64,000 nucleotides of DNA from CAVPHV01 sp963704825 (lineage in GTDB: Bacteria > Actinomycetota > Acidimicrobiia > Spongiisociales > UBA5794): positions 78,146 to 142,145 of the forward strand of contig CAVPHV010000012.1 of NCBI GenBank assembly GCA_963704825.1, read 5' to 3'. Under the pieces are notes generated by a model. The model ran no database searches. It was not told the origin of the DNA and saw only the letters and a list, made by a program, of their open reading frames with translations. Below, piece after piece: positions 24,803 to 34,456 of the stretch (its first letter is position 1; each line of letters begins with the position of its first letter). The position numbers were made by a program, and so were the translations under genes.

Positions 24803-25750
24803 TCACACGGCGTTCCGGCGCCATTCGATGACGGTGTCTCCGGCTCGGGTGGCATGGTCTCCGTCTCCGTGCCAGCTCGGAATCCCGAAGGGAAGATCAC
24901 GCCGCGGGATCGGGACCACTTCGCCGGCACCGAAGGCGGTGCCGTACTCAGCTCCTCCCGCTGCCCCGTCGTCCGGCTCGGCGATGGGCCGCAGCGCGCC
25001 GAGACCGGCGTTCCAGTTGGCGAGGAGCTGGCCCGTATTCGGGAAGGCAGGATGAATCAGATGGACCCGGGGCAATGCGCCGATGCCCGGCCAGCGGTCG
25101 ACGGCCTCGCGGGCTGCGGTACCGACGGTGACGACTGCCTGCAGCGGGTTCTCGGCCAACACTGCATCAAACTGGCTATTGCGGTAGCTCAGGATTGGAT
25201 CCTGATGTGACAGCAATTCGTTGTCCCCCCCAAATTGCTCGAAGATGCTGTACGAGAAAGTGTTCAGCATGAGGTACGACCGGGTCACCCCAAGTTTGAC
25301 CAGGAATCCTTGGAGACGCTGACCGGACCGGCCGACGAATGCCCTTTGCGCCAGGATCTCGTTGACCGAAGGGTCCTGTCCGACGACCAGCAGCCGAGCT
25401 GTGCCGTCGAGCCGGCCCCGATAGAAGACCGGCCCGAAGTCGACGCGGAACAGGTCGGGATGGGCCTGATACGTGGCAAGCGGTGCCGCCGCAAAGCGTG
25501 CCTCCCACTTGGGCGGGGGTCCCGGATCGAACCCGGGTCGGCCGTCGGCTGCGCCGGCGATGGCCGCGGCGGCTCTGAAGTGTTGGCTCGTTGCCAGATC
25601 GCGCACCGACTTGATGCCAAAGGCCGCCGCCAGCTTGTCGGCATCACCGGCCGATACTCCACTGAGAGCGTCGGCTGGGGCAACGGCCAGCTCGGCGGCA
25701 GCCTTGCCCCTGTAGGCCTTGACGACCAGCCCATCGAATGAACTACTCAC
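24803..25750 (-). CDS. Uracil-DNA glycosylase superfamily protein
   Basis: 315 residues from GTG 25750 (GAGGGGAGACAC upstream). The N-terminal 70 residues look like a helix-hairpin-helix-type segment ('ALSGVSAGDADKLAAAFGIK'). The UDG fold follows, with 'ARLLVVGQDPSVNEILAQRA' then 'FVGRSGQRLQGFL' (the G-Q-D-P and G-+-S-G motif) and the C-terminal 'RVHLIHPAFPN' (H-P motif). It probably removes damaged bases such as uracil, or belongs to a family 4-6 variant. The lack of the Cys cluster typical of family 4 argues against that subtype. It starts 12 bp after the amidohydrolase-protease gene, so the two are likely co-transcribed, without an obvious functional link. Confidence 0.8.
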   Translation of the reverse strand: MSSSFDGLVVKAYRGKAAAELAVAPADALSGVSAGDADKLAAAFGIKSVRDLATSQHFRAAAAIAGAADGRPGFDPGPPPKWEARFAAAPLATYQAHPDLFRVDFGPVFYRGRLDGTARLLVVGQDPSVNEILAQRAFVGRSGQRLQGFLVKLGVTRSYLMLNTFSYSIFEQFGGDNELLSHQDPILSYRNSQFDAVLAENPLQAVVTVGTAAREAVDRWPGIGALPRVHLIHPAFPNTGQLLANWNAGLGALRPIAEPDDGAAGGAEYGTAFGAGEVVPIPRRDLPFGIPSWHGDGDHATRAGDTVIEWRRNAV

Positions 25751-25762
25751 GTGTCTCCCCTC

Positions 25763-28700
25763 TCAGTCGACATCGACCAGGATTCTCCGCTCGGCCACGA
25801 GGTCCCCTCCCAGGTACCCGAGCAGCCGAACCGCGACCGAACCACTTGCGTTCGCGGCGACCGCCTCGTCGACTTCGATCGTGGCTCGGCCGGCCCGGGT
25901 CGGACGACTCGCCAGAACGGCTCCGTCGACGTCTCCCCCGATCCGGTCGACATTGACGGTCGTGATCTTGAGCGTGGGGGCCCGGTCGCGGTGACGCTGG
26001 ATCCCGGCGAGGTCGATGGCGTGTACGGTCCCCGCTTCGAGGACGGCCACGGCGCGGTCGATCAGATCCTCATTGCGACTCATCACGTCTCGACGCGTCA
26101 TCCGGTGTCGGATGTCGGGTTCGACGCCAAGGTCCTCAAGCACCGCTCCTGATTGGCCCTTCACCCGCGTCGTGCGCCGGACCGCGACCCGCATGTCGGC
26201 GCCGTGCGGCAGCGGGGCGTACGGCGAAGGGCCACCATGTTCAGCGTCGGGTTCGGTGAGCCGTCGCAGCAGCGCATGGGGCCACACATTGGCGCCGCCG
26301 GCGCCGGTGGCGCCCCCCACTCCGATGATCGTGCCGATCTCGTGGTCCTGGAAACCGGCGGCGAACATATCCGTCGCGCTGTAACACAGTGGGTCGGTGA
26401 CCAGCACCACGGGGCCGTGATAGCGCTGACCCAGCCGGTTGACGACCTCGGGCGGCGTGATGGGAAAGCCGAGAGAGTAGGTCGCTCCGGTGCGGACGGC
26501 TTGCTGGATGGAGCCGACCCAAGCACTGAGGTCGAGCCCGGGCAGGGTCTGGGAGGGGGCATGGCGCCGACAGATGCTCAGGTTGAGCGGGGTGTTGATG
26601 AACTGCGCCCGCTCCGGCTCGATGGTTTGTGGTGTGAGCACATCGAGGAGCTGCTCGGCGGCGTAGATCAACCCACCTCCATTGCCCCGCACGTCGATGA
26701 TCAGGCCGCGGCGCGGCAGGCGTTCGGCGAGCCTCACGAACTCATCGACGAACGCGTCCGCGTCGGGAACGTGAAACGTGAAGATTCGTAGATAGCCGTA
26801 CGTCGGGTCACCGGCAGTCGCGGTGGATCTGGATACCTGCATCGCACGGAAGACGCCGGGCATGAAGGAGGCGAGATCCGAGGCATCGTCGCGGATCTTG
26901 CGGGTCACGTGCTGGCGGGTCGCGGCGAGCTCGGCTTGAGAGACCTTCGGGGCATAGATGATTTTGCGCGCCTCTTGGACGTCGTCGGTGAGATCGTCCA
27001 AACCAAGCGCACTCGCCTCGCCCAAGAGATCCTGGGGACGAACGGCCGCCCCCGGCTCGAAGACAAGCCACTCTTGCCGGAAGTCGTGTCCGGCACCATC
27101 AGCGTCGATCCAGCGCAGCGTGACCCAGTCCTCATCGGGCGGCAGGCTACGGGCCAAGGGACGAATCGTGAGCGAATTGACCCCCCTTGCGTGACGAGCG
27201 TCTGGATTGCCCCCCGCCTGGCGTTCTCCGTTGCGGGCGATGGCCTGGGCGATAGGCATCCCGTTCCAGTGGGTGACGGTTGCCCCGTTCATTGCCGCCG
27301 ACGGCCACTCGTCGGCGATCCATTTGGCCAGCACAAAATCGGAACGGCCGCCGGCCGCCACTTCTTCGATGAGGAACGGCAGCCAGGCAACCTTGCTGTT
27401 GAACGGCAGTGGCAGCCGATACCCGGTGTGCAGGTCGCGCAACGAGTCGAAGATGCTGACGAGCTCGGTGTGGAAGATGATCTCGCGCGGCATCTCGTCG
27501 GGGGCCATGTCGTCGAGGCGATGGCGGAGCAACCGAAGCTGTTGAAGCGGGTCAACGGCATACATCGCTCGTTTGAGAGGCAGATGCACATAGTTCTCTT
27601 CGAGCAGGAGCAGCGCCTCGTCGACGATTCGTTTGCGTTCTGCAAGGTCGAGTTCTCCAAACACGCTGAGGAACACGCTGAGTTCTCCCGTCGTCGCCTT
27701 CAGCTGGTCGGCGACCGTCTTGGTGGTGGTGGCGAGATAGCCGACCGAAACGGGGATCGAAACGGACTGGCCGTACATGCCGGGCAAGCCGGAGCGCACG
27801 AAGTGGGGCAGGTTGGGGGCGGCCACCAGGCGGCGCAGATGGTTGCGGTCCTCTTCGACCGTGATCGGGTCGAGCTGGATCGGTTCGGTGACCCAGTGGC
27901 TGTAGGGCTCCGCTCCGTAGAAGATCTCCCCGGAGGCAGCTGCGGCTGCGGCCAGCTCCAGGTCTTCCTCTTCGAAGTCGGGAACGATGCGCCAGGTTTC
28001 GCCAGAGCTATCGCTCATCCCGCCGGCAAAGGCAACCGTTCCGCCTGCCGTGATGGCGGAGCCGACCGCTTGGTCGACATCAAGAGCGAGCTGCGGCAGG
28101 TTCTGCATTGCGGCGCTGAGGTCATCCGCCGCTTGGGAGAGGGAGAGGCCACCCAACAGATCATCATCATTGGCGAGATAGAGGTATCGGGCCGACCTGC
28201 GGATCTCGTAGCGATCGACCTCATCGAGGTCGTCGAGTGGGTGGCTCGGCCAGAAGCGCTGCATCAGCCGTTTCTGCCCCACGCGGGGAACCCCTTCGAT
28301 GATGACCAACGTCACCGACGTCTCACGTGCGAGCAGTAGTTGCTCGTAGGGATCGTCAGAGCGGCCGTTGATCGCAACCAGGTCGGCCAGCATCCCCGGC
28401 TGGATCGATCCGAGCCTGTGGTCCCACTTGGCCGCTCGAGCCGGATTGACGGTCACCATGGCAACCAGTTCCTCGGGGGTGAAGACGTCGCCGGCCTCTT
28501 GGCTGGCGAGCCAGGCCACCTTGAGCTCACCGAGGAGGTTCTTTGATCCGCTCGGCGCCCAATCGGATCCGAGGGCGATGTTCATCCCGGCGTCTTTCGC
28601 CGCAGCAATGTCGGCGGTCTTGCCATACAGCAGGAAGTTGCTCAGCGGCGACCACACCATCGAAGCACCGCCCGCGGCGAGCACAGCGAAGTCCTCCGAG

Positions 28701-29413
28701 CGCAGCGCCGCCGAGTGAATGCCGCACAGCACGTCGTTGACTGCCCAGGTGTTGTCGTCGATCTTGAGCCGGAGGAACCAGCTCCGGGCGGTGTCGTCGG
28801 TGCCCTCGGAGAGGTGCTGCAGGTAGCAGGTGTTGGCCGAGAGGTTCTTGTCGAGGTAGTCCTGAGCGCCATCGGTGTCGGGGTTGGCGATCTTGGTCCC
28901 TGCCCGAGGCAGGTCGGGGTGCAGAGGAGCTTCGACGTTGCGCACCAGACCCTTGTAGTACTTCGGAAGCCCGGCGGCTGAGGCGAGGGTGATGCCCTGT
29001 GACGTTGTCACGCCACCGAGCAGGGCACGGCATTCGACATAGCGAACCAGTGCCTGCGCCGCGCCGGGTGTCTGCCCGAGAACCTGCGAGGGTTTGGTGA
29101 TGTCGCGGGTGTAGCTCTCGGTGCCACGCCATTGACCGTTATTGGAGTACTTGGTGGGCACGTCCCACAGCGGCATCGCGTTGTATGAGAGATGGTTGTG
29201 CAGTTCGATGAGACCGGGATAGATGGTGTCGCCGGTGCGTACCCGGGGAGCCGCGTCGTACTTCGGTTCGGGGTTTGGGTCCGAGACCGGCTGGATGGCT
29301 TCGATGACGCCACCGTCGACGAAGATGGCGCCGTCGTCAATCACTCCTGAGGGGCCCATCGTGACGATGCGACCCTCCACCACGTATCGGTCAATCGGCG
29401 GTGTACCGGCCAT
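25763..29413 (-). CDS. Amidohydrolase-S41 peptidase fusion protein
   Basis: 1,216 residues from ATG 29413 (GGGAGG five bases upstream). The N-terminal part (about 1-430) is an amidohydrolase: 'IYPGLIELHNHLSYNAM' with the H72-x-H74 metal pair, 'LCGIHSAAL', and 'NIALGSDWAPSGSKNL' with the metal Asp. A helical region of about 250 residues follows. The C-terminal part (about 650-1100) is a tail-specific-protease (S41) domain: 'LRDLHTGYRLPLPF', 'RRGLIIDVRGNGGGLIYAAE', and the nucleophile region 'DPLCYSATDMFAAGFQDHEI'. The very end looks beta-rich. No signal peptide is visible, so it should act in the cytosol. It may hydrolyse cyclic or acylated peptides in two steps; that role is inferred. Confidence 0.85.
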   Translation of the reverse strand: MAGTPPIDRYVVEGRIVTMGPSGVIDDGAIFVDGGVIEAIQPVSDPNPEPKYDAAPRVRTGDTIYPGLIELHNHLSYNAMPLWDVPTKYSNNGQWRGTESYTRDITKPSQVLGQTPGAAQALVRYVECRALLGGVTTSQGITLASAAGLPKYYKGLVRNVEAPLHPDLPRAGTKIANPDTDGAQDYLDKNLSANTCYLQHLSEGTDDTARSWFLRLKIDDNTWAVNDVLCGIHSAALRSEDFAVLAAGGASMVWSPLSNFLLYGKTADIAAAKDAGMNIALGSDWAPSGSKNLLGELKVAWLASQEAGDVFTPEELVAMVTVNPARAAKWDHRLGSIQPGMLADLVAINGRSDDPYEQLLLARETSVTLVIIEGVPRVGQKRLMQRFWPSHPLDDLDEVDRYEIRRSARYLYLANDDDLLGGLSLSQAADDLSAAMQNLPQLALDVDQAVGSAITAGGTVAFAGGMSDSSGETWRIVPDFEEEDLELAAAAAASGEIFYGAEPYSHWVTEPIQLDPITVEEDRNHLRRLVAAPNLPHFVRSGLPGMYGQSVSIPVSVGYLATTTKTVADQLKATTGELSVFLSVFGELDLAERKRIVDEALLLLEENYVHLPLKRAMYAVDPLQQLRLLRHRLDDMAPDEMPREIIFHTELVSIFDSLRDLHTGYRLPLPFNSKVAWLPFLIEEVAAGGRSDFVLAKWIADEWPSAAMNGATVTHWNGMPIAQAIARNGERQAGGNPDARHARGVNSLTIRPLARSLPPDEDWVTLRWIDADGAGHDFRQEWLVFEPGAAVRPQDLLGEASALGLDDLTDDVQEARKIIYAPKVSQAELAATRQHVTRKIRDDASDLASFMPGVFRAMQVSRSTATAGDPTYGYLRIFTFHVPDADAFVDEFVRLAERLPRRGLIIDVRGNGGGLIYAAEQLLDVLTPQTIEPERAQFINTPLNLSICRRHAPSQTLPGLDLSAWVGSIQQAVRTGATYSLGFPITPPEVVNRLGQRYHGPVVLVTDPLCYSATDMFAAGFQDHEIGTIIGVGGATGAGGANVWPHALLRRLTEPDAEHGGPSPYAPLPHGADMRVAVRRTTRVKGQSGAVLEDLGVEPDIRHRMTRRDVMSRNEDLIDRAVAVLEAGTVHAIDLAGIQRHRDRAPTLKITTVNVDRIGGDVDGAVLASRPTRAGRATIEVDEAVAANASGSVAVRLLGYLGGDLVAERRILVDVD

Positions 29414-29754
29414 GGAATCCTCCCGTCGCCCGAGTGCTCCGCTTCGCACCCCTCAACCAAAGTGACGCTGAATCGGCGCCTCAGATACGCCGAAGTGCCG
29501 CTGCTGGAATGCTACGCCTCAAATCGTCGCGCAGCCTCTGGGTCCTGTGCCTGTGGAGTGCGGAATCCAGATCAAGATCTCTCGTTGCGCGACACAAGCC
29601 CACCCGAGATCGATTCGCCCCCGTCCGCCACCTAACATCGGGCGCCGCCACCCCACCGCGGAGACCGCCCCTATGAGCCAAACCACCCGGTCCGCCGGCT
29701 CGACCGACGGGCGTCTCACCACGGCGCACCACGCCGAGTTGTTGCGGGCCGTCG

Positions 29755-30903
29755 ATGGCTGAGCAACTCAGCGCAGAGGATCGAGCCGTTGCCGGCTTCG
29801 TGGCCCGCTTCGGCGAAGCCCCGGCCGCGGTCGTCCGCTCCCCCGGCCGGGTGAACCTGATCGGCGACCACACCGACTACTCGGGAGGGTTCGTTCTCCC
29901 CATCGCCATCAACCGCGGGCTCTGGCTCGCGTTACGGCCTCGCCGCGACCGCATGGTGCGGATCTGGGCAGAACTGACCGGCGAGTGGGCCGAGTTCAGC
30001 CTTGACCGATTGGAAGACCACCGCGGTTGGGTCGCCTATGTCGAGGGAGTTGCGTTTGCGCTGGTCGATGACGGCAAGGTTCTGGGCGGCTTCGAAGGAG
30101 TACTGACATCGGATTTGCCTGCGGGTGCCGGGCTGTCATCTTCTGCCGCGCTCGAACTCGTCGCGGCTCGAGCGTTCTCGACCGTCAGCGCCGTCGCCTG
30201 GGACCCGGTGGCGATGGCGTTGGTTGGCCAGCGTGCGGAAAACGACTGGGTCGGCATGAACTGCGGCATCATGGACCAGCTGATCTGCGCCGTCGGCGAA
30301 CCGGGCCATGCCATGCTGATCGACTGCCGATCGCTCGAGGTAACGCCCACACCAATCCCGCCGGAGGCAGCCGTCGTGGTCCTCGACACGATGTCGCGCC
30401 GAGAACTGGTCGACTCGGCCTACAACGAACGAAGAGCAGCCTGCGAGGCGGCTGCAACCGCCTTCGGCGTCGAAGTCCTGCGTGATCTCGACATGGAAAC
30501 CCTGACCGGCCACACTGATCGTCTCGATCCGGTGGTGTTCCGTCGGGCTCGCCACGTGCTCAACGAGAACGCCGCAACCCTTGGAGCAGCCGCCGCCCTG
30601 GGCACCGGCGACCTGGAGCTGGCCGGCGCCCTGATGAACGGGTCGCATGAGAGCCTGGCCTCCGACTACGAAGTGAGCACGCCTGAGCTCGACGCCATGG
30701 CTGCGGCGGCTCGCCGGGCACCGGGGTGTTTTGGAGCCCGGATGACGGGAGCGGGCTTCGGGGGCTCGGTCGTCGCCCTCGTGGCTGCCGATCAGGTCGA
30801 CGCTTTCACCGCGGCGACCCTCGATGGGTACCGTGCCGCGACGGGGACCGACGGCGCCGCAATGCCGGTGAGCGCCTCCGCCGGAGTGAGCCTGGTCCCC
30901 TGA
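29755..30903 (+). CDS. galK: Galactokinase
   Basis: 382 residues of the GHMP family: 'SPGRVNLIGDHTDYSGGFVL' (galactose-binding signature), 'DLPAGAGLSSSAALELV' (ATP loop), 'NDWVGMNCGIMDQLICAVGE' and the C-terminal 'MTGAGFGGSVVALV'. It phosphorylates galactose to galactose-1-phosphate, the first Leloir step. No galT or galE lies nearby. A 29-codon frame (29673-29762, starting MSQTTRSAGST) overlaps the galK start and might be a leader peptide, but nothing else supports it. Confidence 0.95.
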   Translation: MAEQLSAEDRAVAGFVARFGEAPAAVVRSPGRVNLIGDHTDYSGGFVLPIAINRGLWLALRPRRDRMVRIWAELTGEWAEFSLDRLEDHRGWVAYVEGVAFALVDDGKVLGGFEGVLTSDLPAGAGLSSSAALELVAARAFSTVSAVAWDPVAMALVGQRAENDWVGMNCGIMDQLICAVGEPGHAMLIDCRSLEVTPTPIPPEAAVVVLDTMSRRELVDSAYNERRAACEAAATAFGVEVLRDLDMETLTGHTDRLDPVVFRRARHVLNENAATLGAAAALGTGDLELAGALMNGSHESLASDYEVSTPELDAMAAAARRAPGCFGARMTGAGFGGSVVALVAADQVDAFTAATLDGYRAATGTDGAAMPVSASAGVSLVP

Positions 30904-31136
30904 GGATCGGGAACCGGCCAAATGACCTCCCGGGGCGATCGCGGTTGGTGTACGTTTCGAGAGAGGGTGCCTTCGGCCGAGACCGGCGGTCCCGACGAAG
31001 CCTTGCGTGCGGGCATGGACGACAACAGATTCTCGCGCTCAAGGATCTCGAAAGCCGATCAACCGCAGTGCGTGGAGCGGCAGTGTGCCGCCTGGGCATT
31101 TCGGGAAGGCGCTCGAAGCCAGAGAAGGGGACAGCC

Positions 31137-33107
31137 ATGACAGGCTTTGGTGATCGCAAGTTCAACGCCCGACCCGACACGGTCGACTTCCGCGACAGGA
31201 TGTATCAGCCATCGCTGCGAGAGGTGCCACCGGTACTCGAACTCGATCGCTACCGGAGATTCGGGGTCCCCGTGCTCGACCAGGGCGCGGAGGGGGCGTG
31301 CACCGGCTTTGGCCTGGCCACTGTGGCCAACTACCTGCTGCGTCGCCGCGAGTCTGATCCTGATGTGACGCTGACCAGCGCCCGGATGTTCTACGAGATG
31401 GCCCGCCGCTACGACGAGTGGGAGGGCGAGGACTACGACGGATCGAGCGCCCGCGGGGCGATGAAGGGCTGGCACAAACATGGCGTCTGCACCGAGGACC
31501 TGTGGTCGTACAAGCCGGGTCGCAAGGGTGACCTGAACCCCGAGCGCATCACAGACGCCGCCGCCCGGCCGCTCGGCGCCTACTACCGGGTCAACCACAA
31601 GGAATTGGTGTCACTCCACACCGCATTGGCCGAAATCGGCGTCGTCTACGTCACCGCGGTGGTGCATGAGGGGTGGGAGCAACCCGATCCCAAGACGGGC
31701 ATGATCACGCCGCGTTCGCCGAGCACCAAGTCGCTGGGCGGGCACGCCTTTGCGCTCGTCGCCTACGACCACCGCGGCTTCTGGATCCAGAACTCGTGGG
31801 GCCCCGATTGGGGTAAGGACGGCTTTGCGCTGCTCACCTACGAGGACTGGCTGTCGTCATCCAACGACGCCTGGGTGGCTCAGCTTGGAGTGCCGGTGAC
31901 GGTCGGCGCCAAGACCGAGAGCCTCGAAGACTTCACCGACGAAGTGCAGCCCCACGTCTACACGTTCCAGGACATGCGCCCGCACGTCATTGCAATCGGC
32001 GACGACGGCGAACTGGCCAGGACGGGCACCTATCGGAACACGGCGCAGGAGATTGAGTCTCTGGTTGCCCAGTTCGAGAACAACACGGCCGACTGGCCGA
32101 CGCGTCGGGTCGTGTTGTACGCCCATGGTGGTCTGGTGCCGGCATCGACGGCCGTCCGTCAGGGCGCCAGGATGCGCACCCAATTCCTCGACCGGGGCAT
32201 CTATCCGCTGTTCTTCATCTGGAACACCGACTGGTTCTCCACCCTGAAGAACATGATCGATGACCTCTTCGATCGGTGGAGCGCGGAGGCTCCCGCCGGC
32301 GGAGCGTTCGATTTCCTCCAGGACCGGGTCGACGACCTGCTCGAATCGGCAGCTCGCAATACGGGACTGGCCAAGGCCGGGTGGAGCGAGATCAAGGAGA
32401 ACGGAATCCGCGCCTCGTCGCGGGTCGACGGGGGTGCCCGAGTGCTCGCCAACGCACTCGGAGCGAGCCACAAGCGCGCCCCGTTCGAGATCCACCTTGT
32501 CGGCCACAGTGCCGGCAGCATCCTGCTGGCCGGGTTGGCCTCGTACATCGGCACCGGAGAAAGCCACAGTGGCCCGGTGCGGGGCAAGGGCCTCGGGCTG
32601 ACGATCGACTCGTGCCATCTGTGGGCCCCGGCCGCAACGGAGGCCCTCTTCAAAGACACCTACGCGGCGCTGGCCGGACGGAACCGGATCGACCGGTTGA
32701 CCATCTTTGCCCTGCGCGACCAATTCGAGCGTGACGACAGCGCCGGGCCATATCAGAAGTCGATTCTATATCTGGTGTCCAATGCACTCGAGGCAAGGGC
32801 TCGCATCCCGCTGTGGCGGCCCGACGGCGAGTCGCTCTCCGGGATGGAGAAGTTCCTCACCAAGGGCGGCAGCCAAATGGCGACCTTGAAGGACAAGGGC
32901 AAGCTGGACTTCGTCATGAGCCCGACGCAGGAAGGGGCTGCCCAGCATTCGAGCTCGAAGGCAACCACCCACGTCGGCTTCTCGAGCGACATGGCAACCC
33001 TCGAAGCCACCATCGCCCGGATCTTGGGGACCAACCGAACGTTGGCGCCGGCCGTGCCGAAGACGGCTCTCAAGGTGTTCGACGAGCAGGCGGCCGCCGC
33101 GTCGTAG
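31137..33107 (+). CDS. Papain-like (C1A) peptidase fused to an alpha/beta hydrolase
   Basis: 656 residues, start set by AGAGAAGGGGACAGCC. The N-terminal half is a papain-fold peptidase with oxyanion Gln49, catalytic Cys55 ('VLDQGAEGACTGFG'), His203 ('LGGHAFALVAYD') and Asn219 ('WIQNSWGPDWG'). There is no signal or pro-peptide. The C-terminal half (about 325-590) is an alpha/beta-hydrolase: 'TRRVVLYAHGGLVPASTAVR', 'PLFFIWNTDWFST' and the nucleophile elbow 'HLVGHSAGS' near Ser458. The family is not known to me as characterised. It could be an intracellular effector, toxin or processing enzyme. A 233-bp leader region without a gene precedes it. Confidence 0.85.
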   Translation: MTGFGDRKFNARPDTVDFRDRMYQPSLREVPPVLELDRYRRFGVPVLDQGAEGACTGFGLATVANYLLRRRESDPDVTLTSARMFYEMARRYDEWEGEDYDGSSARGAMKGWHKHGVCTEDLWSYKPGRKGDLNPERITDAAARPLGAYYRVNHKELVSLHTALAEIGVVYVTAVVHEGWEQPDPKTGMITPRSPSTKSLGGHAFALVAYDHRGFWIQNSWGPDWGKDGFALLTYEDWLSSSNDAWVAQLGVPVTVGAKTESLEDFTDEVQPHVYTFQDMRPHVIAIGDDGELARTGTYRNTAQEIESLVAQFENNTADWPTRRVVLYAHGGLVPASTAVRQGARMRTQFLDRGIYPLFFIWNTDWFSTLKNMIDDLFDRWSAEAPAGGAFDFLQDRVDDLLESAARNTGLAKAGWSEIKENGIRASSRVDGGARVLANALGASHKRAPFEIHLVGHSAGSILLAGLASYIGTGESHSGPVRGKGLGLTIDSCHLWAPAATEALFKDTYAALAGRNRIDRLTIFALRDQFERDDSAGPYQKSILYLVSNALEARARIPLWRPDGESLSGMEKFLTKGGSQMATLKDKGKLDFVMSPTQEGAAQHSSSKATTHVGFSSDMATLEATIARILGTNRTLAPAVPKTALKVFDEQAAAAS

Positions 33108-33109
33108 TG

Positions 33110-33394
33110 GTGGGTCGTTGAAACCGCGTCTGGGTATCTCCGAGGCATCGGCGCCGGATAGTCCTGCTCCAGGATCTCGGAGTCGACCCAGTCGGCCTCG
33201 ATCGCCGCGATGTGATAGAGCAGCGCGCCGATCGAGTTGTCTCCATCGGGCGGGATGCTGCTCACTTCGGTGTCGCTGACGCCGGCGATGGGGCTGAGGG
33301 TCCGGTCTCGGCAATCCTCGAGCCTCCAGAGAGCACCACCGAGTGCCCCCGGATAGCCGTCCGGCACCTCAACAATCAGATCGAAACTCGTCAT
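33110..33394 (-). pseudogene. DinB-family protein fragment
   Basis: An ATG at 33394 opens a frame reading 'GALWRLEDCRDRTLSPIAGV', then 'NSIGALLYHIAAIEADWVDS' and 'PMPRRYPDAVSTTHH'. The first helix, the H-x(3)-E/D helix and the following loop of the DinB/YfiT metal-dependent fold are visible, but only about 92 of 160 residues. Beyond 33110 the frame runs antisense to the end of the protease gene, so the third and fourth helices are missing. Such proteins are thiol transferase-like or of unknown role. Confidence 0.6.
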
Positions 33395-33494
33395 GTTGGG
33401 AACGTATCGGACGGCCGTGATACGTGGGCGACGACTTCGGCCGAGCCTGCGGCCCAAAGAGGTGCGGACGAAACCATCGCTACCCTGCCGGGCG

Positions 33495-34403
33495 ATGAAG
33501 AGCGACCCGGTCTCGGTGGTGTGCTGCGGTCTCACCACGTTGGATGTGGTCCAGGTGGTCGACCGACTGCCGGGACCCGACGAGAAACTGACCGCGGCCG
33601 CGTTCTTCGATGACGCCGGCGGTCCGGCGGCGAATGCGGCGGCAACGGCGAGCGCCCTGGGGGCCGACGCGACGTTGGTGACGAGCCTCGGCACCGAGGC
33701 GATCGGGCGACTGGCGCTCGAGCTACTCAACGACGCTCACGTCGAAGTCGTCGACCTCGGCGGCGCCGGGGCGATGGTCTCCACCGTCCTCGTCAACCGC
33801 CACACCGGCCAACGCGCCGTCGTGTCGACCAAGACGCAGTACACCAGTCCGGACTATCGCCCTAGAGGCGACGAGCTCGAAGGCGCCGGCGTCCTGCTGG
33901 TCGACGGCCACCACATGGATGTGGCACTGGCGCTGGCTCGGGCAGCCTCGAAGGCGGGGGTGCCCGTCGTGCTCGACGGCGGCAGTTGGAAGCCACGAAC
34001 CGAAGACCTCATCGAGTATGTGGACTACGCCGCCATTTCGAGTGCCTTCTCGGTGCCGTCGGGCGACGAGCCACTGCGGGCACTGGCCGCGATGGGCTGT
34101 CGCTTCGTCGCCCAGACCCAGGGCCCCGATTCAATCCTCGTGCTGGCCGACGGCATTCGACGTGAAGTCCCCGTTGAAACCATGACCCCACCCCAGGTGG
34201 TCGACACGCTCGGAGCGGGGGATGTGCTCCATGGGGCGCTGGCCACCCTGGTGGCCCATCACGGCGACTCGGTCCCCTTCGTCGAGCTGGTGCGCCGCGC
34301 CGGAGCGATCGCCACCGAATCGTGCCGCCATCGCGGCGCCAGAGGCTGGTCGCACTTCCCAACGATCACCGCCAGGCTGCAAGATCTCGTGATCAACGGC
34401 TGA
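33495..34403 (+). CDS. PfkB-family carbohydrate kinase
   Basis: 302 residues from ATG 33495. It has the ribokinase-fold pattern 'SVVCCGLTTLDVVQVVDRLP', 'FFDDAGGPAANAAATASALG' (substrate-side Gly-Gly), 'DATLVTSLGTEAIGRLALEL', and the C-terminal 'VDTLGAGDVLHGALATLVAH' with the catalytic Asp of the G-A-G-D motif. It phosphorylates a sugar, nucleoside or similar alcohol. The substrate cannot be deduced, though the binding region ('TKTQYTSPDYRPRGDELEGA') looks sugar-like. It precedes the tetR operon by about 80 bp, and transcription may read through. Confidence 0.88.
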   Translation: MKSDPVSVVCCGLTTLDVVQVVDRLPGPDEKLTAAAFFDDAGGPAANAAATASALGADATLVTSLGTEAIGRLALELLNDAHVEVVDLGGAGAMVSTVLVNRHTGQRAVVSTKTQYTSPDYRPRGDELEGAGVLLVDGHHMDVALALARAASKAGVPVVLDGGSWKPRTEDLIEYVDYAAISSAFSVPSGDEPLRALAAMGCRFVAQTQGPDSILVLADGIRREVPVETMTPPQVVDTLGAGDVLHGALATLVAHHGDSVPFVELVRRAGAIATESCRHRGARGWSHFPTITARLQDLVING

Positions 34404-34456
34404 ACCCCCAGCAGCGCCGACCCATTCCGCATGGGTCCTTGTCCCCTAGCGGTGCT

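Noticed and set aside
29673..29762. 29-codon leader peptide before galK
   Set aside because: It has no ribosome site, no regulatory codon run and no attenuator-like stem. It is mentioned only as a possibility.
30904..31136. Riboswitch in the 233-bp leader of the protease-hydrolase gene
   Set aside because: One short GCGGCA/TGCCGC stem is visible, but no consensus of a known class could be matched by eye.
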